Shown piece by piece: positions 1-11,050 of a stretch of DNA of 64,000 nt. Under the pieces are notes generated by a model. The model saw only the letters and a program-made list of their open reading frames with translations, was not told the origin of the DNA and searched no databases. The position numbers and the translations under genes are program-made. The DNA is taken from NCBI GenBank assembly GCA_017562135.1, contig QEYB01000290.1, positions 1,054,001 through 1,118,000 of the forward strand, written 5' to 3'. Source of the stretch: Dipylidium caninum. Its lineage: Eukaryota > Platyhelminthes > Cestoda > Cyclophyllidea > Dipylidiidae. Every line of letters begins with the position of its first letter. Within the stretch, counting starts at the first letter, position 1.

Positions 1-668
1 ATTAAATCTTCCGTTGACAATTTGTCATAAGTCAATTTCAACACGAGTCCATGGTTAGGTTCTCGTAATAAGTACTTACTAAACTAGAGCGAACTGTCAC
101 CTTTAGACACTTGTAAACGGCGCCACCACCTCATTATATGTGTGTAAATGTTTGGGTCATCATTCTCCCCTCCCGTCGCCTGTCAGCCCGACGCGGTCAC
201 TTCAGAGAAATTTCTCTGCACTTCGCGTAAGCAGGACAAACATTCGCCAGTTTTCCCCTTGCCTCTCATGACAGAATGACGAGGAAGGCAGACGATGCAA
301 CTTGGGGTCTTAAAAAGGTCATTTAGAGGAAAAGTGGCAAGCAAAATCTGCCTCGACTTAAACTAAGGCTGTTTTATCTATTCAAGAAAGAGTGCATGGG
401 TGTATGGGCGAAGGAAGGTTAGGGTACGGGAAAGTGGGTGGGGAGTGGAGAATAAGGGGGTGAATAAAACATTTTTATTGTCCATCTGGTCAAAAAACCA
501 TGTATTCCTGTGCGTATCTGTGTATAACGCGCTTCAGCACCCCCGAAACACTGCAACGCGCACATCTATTTTTATATGCGGTTTCATCAAAAGTATTCCC
601 GCATCTGTAACGATACATGAGGCGATTGTTCTCTAGGGGCTGAGACAGGAACACTTTTCCCTCACTCT

Positions 669-682
669 CACACACACACACT
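669..682. repeat. (CA)n tract
   Basis: A short perfect CA dinucleotide run. An ATC/ATT-rich stretch follows at about 701-733. Confidence 0.8.
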
Positions 683-1617
683 CCTATAGGGTGGATTTTA
701 TTATCATAATCATCACCACAATCATCATCATCCATATCGTCGGTGTTGTCGTTTACACCACCTCGGCTAGCACCGCCACCATTAAGATAATGCGAATAAT
801 AACCATTATTTTCCCCTGTGTGTGTAGAGAGGAGCCCTACTGCCTCACAAAATGGTGTTGGATGTCTTCCGTACCCACCTTCTCGCCCTCACTCAGGTGG
901 AAATGCAGCAACTCTGGAACCACATAGCCTCCCGTCCAAAATTTCATACCTGAAAGCTGTTTTTCTATTCATTACGAAAAAAGGTTGTACTGAAGTGGCG
1001 AGTTCTCTCAGAAGAGGAAAGAATGACGAAAGGAGTCTTGGGGGACGGATGTTTGTGTATATACGTGTATTTAATTATTAATCATAGTTTCTTACCTCGA
1101 TACTGTGGGTGGTGCTGTCCCCTGAGACTCTTTCCAACGTGCCCAATAACCGTTCCCATCCCTTCGCAGTGAAAATGACTCCCCTCATTAAAGGCGTATT
1201 TAAACATCTAAGTGTCCTACCTCATCACTTCGGTCTGCTTCGTTCGAACCTCTCCTCAGCAGGCGTCAGCTAACACAATTTCTTCACATAAGGCCCCCGG
1301 ACCACGAACATATCAAACTAAAACACAAAAGGCCAGTGTCACAACAGCTTAATCTTTGAAACCTTATTTCACTGTTTCACACGGTCGGTAAAATAGACAA
1401 ACTCCTCTATTCACATTCTCTGTACTGTGACACCGCTACAACTACCAAAGGGCGATCCGTCCCAGTGTGTCTGAGGGAGATAACTCGGTTTCGAGCAGTA
1501 GCTGAACTGCGTACCACTTTCAGCCAGGCAGAAAGCGTTTCCACTTGCCCAAAGGGAGCCTCATTTTGATTCAGAAGGAAAACCTTTCACAGAACACTCT
1601 CGTTACGCCTTCTCAAG

Positions 1618-1630
1618 TGTGTGTGTGTGT
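1618..1630. repeat. (GT)n tract
   Basis: A short GT dinucleotide microsatellite in non-coding DNA. Confidence 0.8.
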
Positions 1631-2100
1631 CGCTTTGGCGCACTTTGCACACGTAAGTCAACCAAACTTGAGATTTATGCCCGACGTATTAATTGCACAA
1701 TGGGGCTAAATGTACCCTGCAACTCAAACAAATCACCTTCATCCGTTTCGCCAGGGGTACACACCATCATCGCTTTCAGTGGTCGTACGTACAAGCCTGA
1801 GGATGTGCTCAAACAGAGGCACGCCCGAAGAGCGTTGGTGAGGGGCGATTCTCCAGCACTCGAAAGGAATTTGTCCGGTCTCGAGAAGGCATGAAAATGA
1901 ATCAAGGTGGTACGATTATGCGGTGAGAAGAGTCGAGGAGTTCGTTCGCCTGATCTTTACATTGTCATCGGCCGAGGCCATGTAACCAGTCAGAATCGTG
2001 GGCAGATCGGTTCGGAACATGAGGATTATGCTTTTAGGTCCCGCGTCAAGTTTTGGCGGCTTTTTTGCTGTGTTTCCAACCTTTCTTCCTTTCGTATAAA

Positions 2101-2128
2101 CCCACCCACCCACACACACACGCACACA
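2101..2128. repeat. CCCA/CA-rich simple repeat
   Basis: Three CCCA-like units pass into a CA run. A related CACG/CACA tract lies at about 2726-2749. Confidence 0.75.
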
Positions 2129-3248
2129 GCGTGCCATAGACGCGTGGCATATCCCGCGCCTCGATTTTATTTTAAATGAAGGTATTTTCGACTTCAATGC
2201 ACAACACCCACATCGAGTTTCCTTCAGACAGTTCTGTAGAAGATACCGTTTAAAGACTCCGCCATTTCACCCAATCGTCACCCTACCCATTTCCATTAAA
2301 TGAGAGGAATTGCGGATCGCGCTTTGGTTTCTTACACCTCACGAATCATCTCCTTTCCTTCCCACCTGAATGAGTAGGGTCTCGAGTCTTGGGGAGCTTG
2401 TTGCAACTCTGACTGTGTGGTGCGTCGTTTGCGACCGCTTTGCCAAATGTAAACTGGTTTTCTCTCAGCCTGAAATGTAACAAATACATGTGGTGTATAA
2501 GGGACGATCTTATGTAAATATGTCTTTCCCCATGCAAACTTCACCCTCCTAATGACCTTTTCACACCCTTCTCTTTATACCCTCAAAAACACATTCGTGC
2601 TAGTGCGGCGGGATGGAAGAAGAATATTTCATTCTAAATTGTGCACTTAGTTGCCGGTTTGTAGGTCCTCTGCGCCTCTAACACTTCGGAAATCTGATAA
2701 AGCAAATTTTTACTCCTCCTGACCTGCACGCACGCACATACACACACTCGGTTGTTTTGTTTGCGTCGGTAATCAGTCCTTTGGAATTAATCCGTACCAC
2801 GGTGTGAAAGATGTTTCGGGATGTCGTGATAGAAAAAAACAGGGTAGAGGTAGGACAATGCGACGGTGGTGGCGATGGCGAGAGATGGTGTCAATGGAAG
2901 CAAAATTCATACATTCCGAGACACATTTCAAGTCGGAATTTCTAACATCTTTTTCCTTGTCCGATCCACCTCTCCTCCTCCGCCTCTCTTCCTGCCGCGT
3001 ATTGACCTTTTTCTCCGCTCGGGGCATATAACTCCTGGGCTCGAAGTTAAGGGCAAAAGGGGGAACTCTTAGAAGACGCTAAAAATGCATGCGGACCAAA
3101 GGGCCAATTGACAAAAAGCGCTTTTTAACCTGTCTCATGGGCGCAACACCGGCATAAAGATACTTTTTGTGACTTGAACACAATCCTTGGTAAAGTCTGC
3201 CTTTTTTTGTATTTTGGGCACCCTCAGGAAAGTGCCACAGGCGAAAAA

Positions 3249-4700
3249 ATGGGAGCTGGCAACGGGCAGGAGGATTTTAGATCGGAAGCCTCGGCGGTCG
3301 ATTTGACGGCCACTCAACAGGCCTCGGACAACTACGAGTCGGGATCTCAGAGTAGCGGGAAGGATACGGTGGACGCTGCCATCTCCTCCACATGGCTGGC
3401 TAAAATGAAGGATGAATCGGGTGAAGATGGATCTGCAAATTCCAACTCCCCGAAAGACCTTGTTCTTGTGCCAAACCACCCCTATCCACAATCTTCGTCA
3501 GCGCCCACACTCACTGCTAATAGCACTCTTTCTTGTGCACAATCGCCGAAGAATACTCTGGTGAATTCTGTGTTTATATCGAGGAAGGATAAAAGACGTT
3601 TGGGCGGCTTGATGACTCTTCCAAATCCACCATTTACCCGTCTTTCCGAGCTTGAGTATTCACCTAAACGTCTACACGACCTCCCTTCTGCCGGTGGATG
3701 CCCTTCGAAGAATTGGAAAATTACCCATTCTGACCGATTAAATGCTCTCATCGACGAATGCGAGCGCATTGTGGATGGACGGAAGGTGTTCAAGTGCAAG
3801 TTCTGCGGCAAGATGTACGACATTAAGAGCAGTATGCGGTACCACATGAAGATAATTCACCTACAATTGCATTTACGCACCTCGGAAATGCAATGTCGTA
3901 TCTGTGGTAAGCAGTTCACTTGTATCAGCGCCGTGAATCGACATCAACTTAAGTGTTCTGCCAATTCATCCTCCACGTTTACATCCACTAATCCCATCCA
4001 ATCCTCTTGCGGCTCCTCTTTCCTCGGTAAACAGAGACAATCATCTTTGCCGACATTCGCTAATCAGTCTACTTCAGCTTTCATGAATCTCACTACCACG
4101 CCTGGACTGCGATGGAGTGGAGTTACCGGCGCTGGACGGCATTCAAGCCAAGCGATTAGCAGTCAAATTCCCTTTACTTTCTCTCCCACATGTGAGACTA
4201 CACCATACATTTCTCCCACTGTTACCACCGCCTTTCCGTCCCATTCCACGCGTTCGGGATATGATTTGGATGGCGCACGTTTCCCGGGAGGCTCTGAGAT
4301 TTCTTCACACCAACTGGGAAATTCGTCTCTGGTGCACTCTGTGCACAATCTCGTGGAAGGCATTCCGCAACTCTCTTTCAACGAGGTCTTCTTGGCTAGT
4401 CTGGGTCGCTCCAATGGGTCAAATTCTTGTGAGCGAAAAGGACCTATTTTTGATGATCTTCAATCATCTACTTTCATGGGACCCGCAACAGCGCACAATT
4501 TCCTCGCTCCATCGCCGTCCAAGAGGCTACGAAAGTCTGAGAATCTGAGTTTTGCCGAGAGTCGATTGAACGAGAACTTGTATGAACGACTCTTCCCCTC
4601 CCAACACGACGCTGTCAACACTGCTGTAACAGCCGCCGCTGTGGCAGCTGCTGCAGCCTCAGGTACGGCCATTGATCTCTCACTCAACGCCTCCTGTTAA
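3249..4700 (+). CDS. Zinc-finger transcription factor with one C2H2 and one C2HC finger
   Basis: Predicted protein of 483 residues from the first ATG of a long open frame; 25 in-frame codons without ATG precede it, so an upstream exon is possible. Finger 1 (residues about 181-205) shows CKFCGK, 12 residues, then H-x4-H. Finger 2 (about 214-236) shows CRICGKQF and ends H-x3-C, a C2HC variant. The rest is rich in Ser, Thr, Pro and Asn. An alanine run (about 456-470) precedes the C-terminal end AIDLSLNASC, which resembles a CtBP-corepressor docking site (PxDLS type). Paired close-set fingers in a long disordered chain suggest a nuclear DNA-binding regulator, possibly a repressor. I cannot assign it to a named orthologue. 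It stands alone, with a very long non-coding stretch downstream, as is common for developmental regulators. Confidence 0.85.
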   Translation: MGAGNGQEDFRSEASAVDLTATQQASDNYESGSQSSGKDTVDAAISSTWLAKMKDESGEDGSANSNSPKDLVLVPNHPYPQSSSAPTLTANSTLSCAQSPKNTLVNSVFISRKDKRRLGGLMTLPNPPFTRLSELEYSPKRLHDLPSAGGCPSKNWKITHSDRLNALIDECERIVDGRKVFKCKFCGKMYDIKSSMRYHMKIIHLQLHLRTSEMQCRICGKQFTCISAVNRHQLKCSANSSSTFTSTNPIQSSCGSSFLGKQRQSSLPTFANQSTSAFMNLTTTPGLRWSGVTGAGRHSSQAISSQIPFTFSPTCETTPYISPTVTTAFPSHSTRSGYDLDGARFPGGSEISSHQLGNSSLVHSVHNLVEGIPQLSFNEVFLASLGRSNGSNSCERKGPIFDDLQSSTFMGPATAHNFLAPSPSKRLRKSENLSFAESRLNENLYERLFPSQHDAVNTAVTAAAVAAAAASGTAIDLSLNASC

Positions 4701-6640
4701 TGGAAGACGAGACGAGGAGGCGTCGAACAGACCTACTCCAAGACATTCTCACACAACATCTCTGTGGACATTTGTATAAAGCTACTTATCTTACGCTTCA
4801 CTCTCCTTCTCCGTCACCACTACCACCACCTCCTCCTCTCCCTCGCGTGCTTTGTTGCATGTGCATACGCTCCACGCACGCACGCACTCATGACTCCGAC
4901 CTCAGACCAAGCGTATGTGCATTTATACCTCTTATGACGATATGCACATAAAACTCCTTCCCGTTCGATAGCCTAACGGCATTCGGTTTTAGTCTCTCCT
5001 TTGTCCTCTGCTGGGAACGCTTGTGCACGTCAAATAGACCATTTTGGCCACTTCAGCTACCTCCACCCTCCCCTCCCCAGCCTAAAAACGTGTTTTGCGA
5101 CCCCGATTTGTCGGTCGAGGTGTGATGTCTTCTGTATTCGTACTCGGGTAGTCACAAGGAAGAGCAATCAGACGCATATGATCGGTATGTGGACCTGTGT
5201 TTTCCCGAGGGTAGTTCATAACATCTCCATTGCTCTTGCAGTGTAGAGGACCAGGTCTTTTCCCAAGACATTCACTGTTTTAGTATCAGCAATGATAAAA
5301 AGTCCTTGTTTGGTTTATTGCTTTGCGCTAACCGGAATACGCTCAAACCATCATTTAATCCAGGAAGCCGGCGCATTTCTCCTTACTCTACATACTCCAT
5401 CACTCACAAAGTCGTGGCCTGGGGGGGGAAGTAATGCTTAGCGTCGGATGAGAACCCCACAGAGGAATTAAAGCCGCATAATCTGGAGGACTTCTGTATC
5501 CATCGTTAGGAGGAGTATGTAGGTGTTGAAATAGAAGGCACCGAAGACGTCTTTTCTCCCCTGAATATGAGTAACTGACAAATAGGCGAGCGATGTTGGT
5601 CGCTTACATTGGTAGCTGCCTGCACTGCATTTATGCGTGTAACAGATTGCGTCTTCCAATGCGGTCGCACACATTTCGAAGTTTGCAGTGGGAAAACATG
5701 TATGTATTGTAGTGGTCGAAGTCGTAAGCTTTCATCTTTCCCGATGCCTTAATTTATTCATTTCAAAAACCGGCTCTCCACTTCCTGGAAATAAGGCAGG
5801 TGCGGTGGTTAGAGAGTCAGGGAGGTCTTGGCGCCCATTCACAGCACAAGAAAAGACACATTAATTTGAGAATAAGTCGGGTCAAACAACTCAGTCCTAA
5901 TTTCGAGTGTTCAGGGAAACAACATACTGTTTGGATCCACATCCTTGGTGATGTTCTTCAGCCCAGGTACTAGTCACATTTACTGTTTTCACGTTCATGT
6001 CAGTAAACTTTTCTTCGAAGATAGTCTATTTGTTGTAAGCCCACTTGTTGTCGAAGGGTTTGAGGTGCACCAAGTACCATTAAACCAAATTGATTCATTT
6101 TATGTTTTCATAATAGGGTTTGAAGGATTTCAGGACTGTGACGATTTTCTAGCTAGTCGCTGGATTCTGTGTTCTACAAATATTTTTTCCAGGTTCAGTT
6201 TTAGACGCCAGAGATGAATAAAGTTGACTTACTAAGTAGTACAGTGGTAAGTCCATCGCCTATCTATCTTTTTAATGGCTAAACTGCATAGCGAGTTAAA
6301 GGTTTCGTGTCTTAAACCCGCCACTTGTCCTCCGTTAGTCAGACGCGGATAGTTAGAACACTTTGTGCTGGTGGATCGCATCATTTTGAGAAAGGCTCAG
6401 CTGCCTCGACTAATGTTTCCCATAGATGATGGCGGGATGTCATTTGGGTCCCGACAAATATATTTAATTCTCTTTGATAGAAAAACTTGATTCACATCTC
6501 TCTATTCATGCTATTGCCAATCACCATTTTTAAAACCGACGGTGGATAGACAAAGATGAATTCATATTTGTCAATAAACTATCAAAATATGCTTCCTTTT
6601 TCACCTTGTCTCTTTCAAAGGTAAGGCTGGCAACAGTCAA
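4701..6640. other. Non-coding DNA and likely 3' UTR after the zinc-finger gene
   Basis: No gene is supported. The first few hundred bases are pyrimidine-rich (CT/CCT-rich around 4800-4860) and probably include the 3' UTR. I saw no canonical AATAAA close to the stop. A stretch at 5800-5830 and another at 6235-6320 faintly resemble tRNA D-arm/T-arm (pol III box) sequence; neither folds into a tRNA. Confidence 0.5.
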
Positions 6641-6679
6641 GGGGGTCATGGGGGATACGGATATCATGGTAAAAGCCCG

Positions 6680-6895
6680 TGGGTGCGCGCGCGCTTCCAT
6701 TCATACCCTCTTGATAGTTAGCGCGACGCGCGCAGTTACCTTTGACCTCTGATTGGTCGTCACGCTAGTCGACTGCGCAAAAAGGCCAATTGGGACACAC
6801 ACCACTGTTGCTGCCCTCGCGTCTGTGTGAACCAATAAGGTGGCGCTGTGGCAGCATCGAGTGTGGTCGCAGAGGGAGGCGGACGGCTACGAAAA
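6680..6895. promoter_or_regulatory. Promoter-like CpG and CCAAT island
   Basis: A compact GC- and CpG-rich block in otherwise AT-richer DNA. It holds alternating GCGC runs (about 6694-6701 and 6721-6732), a DR1-type nuclear-receptor site on the minus strand (AGGTCA-A-AGGTAA, 6736-6748), an inverted CCAAT box (6752-6756), the palindrome CCAATTGG (6786-6793) and a direct CCAAT box (6832-6836). This arrangement is typical of a housekeeping or bidirectional promoter. No convincing coding exon starts within 2 kb on either side, so it may drive a non-coding RNA, act as a distal element, or be a gene relic. The function is inferred only. Confidence 0.4.
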
Positions 6896-9800
6896 AAAAC
6901 ATCTAACTCATTCTAATCCGACTTTAATGCCGTTGTAATGACAGTAATCAAGACGGTTTTGTGATAGGTACTGATCTTTCACTTCGTTGCATAATAATAG
7001 TGTTTCTTACTGTTTGATAGACTCTTCTCTCCCTACTGCTTAAGGATATAAAAGGCGATTGAGAAGGCTAAAATCGCCTGTCAGATTTGCCTTTAGGCGA
7101 TGTATTGGATATCACTTACTACTGTATGCCAAAACTTGATGCATCTTCTTCATATCGAGGTTATACATATGGTTTAACACCGCGGAAATTTAACTAACGG
7201 CGCAATACATATTTAATTTAGTAAAAGACAGATGATGGGAACCACTCACTTAAGGGGATTACCTTTACACTTTTGTGGCTCTGCACGTAATCCTCGACAT
7301 GCAGTAAAATAGGCAAGCCATGAAACACGTTCATCTTCAATTTGTAACGTCTGACGCTTAAACAAATAATGGAATCAGGTGACAAGATTGTCTGAGAAAA
7401 AAGGGAATAGTCGACTACCCCAAGCTAATGAGTTTATATGGTTCAGTGTTCATTATTCTCTCAGAGTGCCCCAGCGCAGAATTCAAATGAATCAGGCTGT
7501 TCCTCTGCTTTGAACAGTGGCCGGAATTTCTTGGTTAGAAGACATGTAAATACTAGTCTTGGAAGTACATTGGGAGAAGTCGCCTTGACGACTACGGATT
7601 CTGTTTCAGGTAGCCTGGATATGTAATTGCTTGATTAGCATAAAATATATCCTCTTCAGGAAAGCGGAAATTTTAGTTAAAGGTACCACATCTTTTTCTG
7701 TAACATATTCGCTATTCTCCGAGGCATTCTTGCCCGACAGTGGATGAAATTGAAGTGGTATTATAGCTGAGGAAAATAGTGAACAGTCTCAAAGAGTAAA
7801 TGTCATCTATCTTTGGCATGTCAGACGGTGAAAGCAATGTCTTCTTAAGGTGTCACCAGCTAGTCGGAATATCAGATCGACTTTAACGGGGAGAGACAGA
7901 GAAAGAAAGAAAGGAAGGAGAAGTGGTGGAGACTAGCCAGCCTCCAGACTTCTGTCCATTTGGCAAGGTACGAGGCATCGCACATCCAGTGGTGAAGGTG
8001 AATCAAAAAAAAAGTCAAACATGGGGCGAGCACATCTTGAAAACGAAGACGCGAGACGTCAGCCTGCACTTCACCCACAGTGGGTTAAAAATGCCATCGA
8101 GTGGACATTCGACGCACGGAATTCCGGGTGGAGAAACGGGGAAGAGCGTATGATTTATCGGCGACGACCTGTTCGAGTTTTTGTGCCTGCTACCAGCCAA
8201 CGTCTCTCCACATTCGTAATCAGCGTTTGTGACAGTCGATTTTTTTCAAATCGCACCCACTCTAATCCTGACTGCACGATACCTGCTAGGTTTCCTTCGA
8301 GCTGACTCAGGGCACACGTCGTAAACGGCGTCTCCTAGACTGTGCTTTCATGTAAATTGAGGTCGGGAATGCCATCTTTTTGTGAGTAGGATTGCACACT
8401 GCAGCCTTTTCAGACCACTCACTCAATGGTTAACGTCATAAGCGCAAAATACGTTTTTTTCCACTATATCTTGCATGACCCACATTGCCGGTGTGGCTGT
8501 GAGTGTGAAAATCTCTTCCTTAGCGAAAGTAACCCGCTGGATCCGGCACTTTCCTCGTGTGATGCGAAGCCACCTTTTTCTCTCCCTTTCTACAACAATT
8601 TTTTCCGAGGAATTTTAGTTGTAGAACCTCCGGAGAGCAGTAAGAAATAAAGGTGGTCCTTGGGATTTTCAAATGCGAGGAAAAGTGGGGCCTTGGAAAA
8701 TTATTGAGCTTATAAAGGCCCCAGTCCCTGTGATTTTTTAAGATTCCTTATGAACCTGTTCTCCCGCGGCTCGCGGTAGACTTTTGCAGTTTGAATTGGC
8801 CGCCTCAGGAATATTGCCTGATTATGAAGAGATGGATCTACTTCAGGGCGATGCACCGACGATGAGATTGGCTGAATGAGAGGGAAGAAGTGGGCTGACC
8901 GACTCACTTTCAACGGAAGTGGGACGTGGTGGCGCATTCGAAGCGTTTCGCCGGGAAAAGTGGCTCTTTGAGACCAAGAGAATATTGAAACCAAGTGAAT
9001 CGCTTTACAAATGTGGCTGTTGGTGTGCTATTTAAAAATTGAAACAAGTGTCTGCGAAATACTTTGTTGTCTGTGTACTGTCTCGAATATGCTCCACTGT
9101 GTTAGGGCACAACTGCCACCTTGTCTTGGCAAAAACACTTCTTAAGAAGGAGTGGACAATTATAACTCGGTTTGAACATTTTCTCCAATTCTTAGTGTAA
9201 TATGGCATCGCTCTTCCCAATTAATTGAATTTAAGGGAAATTAATCATTCTAGGATTCTTTTTTTCACCTACTTTTCTCTCTCTCTGTCTCTCTCCCTTC
9301 CCTAATTAACATTCTCGTCGTTAGGGCTGTTGAAGTACTTCAACTTTTTCGCCACTTATTCAAGACGTCAGTGAGTTTTTTGACATCAACTACCTGCCAA
9401 ACGGGGGTATCATTTTAAAGCGACGTGTGATTAACTATGACATTTGAGATAATTATCTGCTAATTACGGGGGGTGGGGATGAGAGAGGTGTCTTAACCAT
9501 GAGGACCGACTGCCCGACTCTGGGGGAACTCGACTAGTCCAAATATCTCATTCCTTCCGATCTCCTCTCTCCCGTGGTCCCCCAGCAGCCCTCGTTCCAC
9601 CCGGTTTCCGAGTCGTCTTGATTACGAGCAGTGGGGCTACTAACGATTCTAAGGGTCTACAGTGTTTAGCGATGCGAATTTGACTGCTCCGTCATGTTTG
9701 AGACTCCGTGTCGGATGTAAACAAGGTCTAAAGCAGGTAGTTATTTTACCTTCAAGACATACAAGTGTGATTGACGCAGAGAGCAAACTGGCGCCCAGTG

Positions 9801-10985
9801 CGCAAATATATGTTCCCCTATTAACACCTTTCAGATTTTGACAACTGTCGATGAGTGATGGTGTTTGACATGATTAAAAATAATTAGCTCAAATCTTCTC
9901 TGTCCCCTTGGGGACAAAGTAGGACAAGTGAATAAAAGGCGAGATTAACAGAGGAGCTGGTAGATGAGACAAAGAAGTACCAGGTGAGAGATTAAATGTG
10001 TTGGGACGATGGTTTGTATGGACGTTGACAAGATGGGCAAGTTCTGGGCTTATCCACCTGCTCTAATACATCTCCTTCCTTGAAATGCTGTGTCTTGTGC
10101 ACAAATCCCCATTTTGGTTAATTAGCTTACTCTTACCAGCTTGGGTTTCCAGGGAACCCTGAAGCATTAATCTCCGTGAAGAAGTTTCAAAAGTCTTCGG
10201 CGCGTAATCCAAAATAGGGGAACCACATTTAAAACATGTTTTAGTGTTACCATGACGATAAAACGCTAATCAAGAAAATGCATGCGAAAGTAGGTGGTAA
10301 GTTCAATCACTCCTCTAAAATCATCGAGAATTGTCTAACTCTATCCAGTGGCAAGGGTAAAGGGTTATGTTACCTCCACCTCGGACACATGAGGAGATGA
10401 AAGGGATCTTCCAGGGGAGATCTCTAAACAAAATTATAATTTTAAACAGCGGAGTGAGAAAACGAAAAGCAGTAACCCCAGTAAAAACTTAAAACAGGCT
10501 CTGAAGGCAGAAAATCACCTGAATGTTGTCCCACATGTACATGTGAATGTTACGAATTTCAAGAGGAATTTTTCTTGACATTTTGGATTGTAAAATTCCC
10601 AAGTAGGGAAAGTAGTAGTTAGTTGTAGAAGCGTCCGGTGGTCAGAATTGGCCCTCATTGCGAGAACCGGTGTAGTAATTGTGTGAGCGGATGCATTACG
10701 TTCCCGGCGCTCCTGTTGTCCTGCATCTCTCATTTTCTCCTTACTGGAGCAAGTGATAAACAGTAGGGAATAACAGGTTCCCTTTGTTCTCTGGGAAGCG
10801 TCTCGCAGAAAAAAAACTGGTGCAGTGTTGAAATAAAGCTGTTCTTCCCACCCACTCACCCACCCACCCAGCCATCTTTCTTACCCCTCCGCCTCCCCCT
10901 CTCCCTCTATCCTACTTCCGCCTCCTAGACTTATTTAACATGAGATCTTCCGGTGATACGAAGACCACTTTGTAGGAGGCCAACT

Positions 10986-11050
10986 GAGGGAGCGAGGGAG
11001 AGAGAGAGAGATAGGAGCAGGACAGAGAGAGCGAGAAAGAGAGAGAAGAG
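10986..11050. repeat. GA-rich purine tract
   Basis: An imperfect (GA)n run of about 65 bases, almost purely purine on the plus strand. Confidence 0.8.

Larger units (their letters stand above)
1..3248. other. Non-coding flank upstream of the zinc-finger gene
   Basis: I see no reading frame here with protein-like composition or family resemblance. Frames of 60-118 codons occur on both strands, overlap each other and look like chance. The stretch holds CA/GT dinucleotide tracts near 669, 1618, 2101 and 2726. The last 75 bases (3174-3248) are open in the frame of the zinc-finger protein but lack an ATG. They contain a possible splice acceptor (a T-rich run, then CAG at about 3226-3228), so an upstream 5' exon is possible. 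Confidence 0.6.

Noticed and set aside
4117..4548. A 143-codon frame overlapping the zinc-finger CDS
   Set aside because: It lies in another frame of a well-supported coding region and has no domain; it is a shadow.
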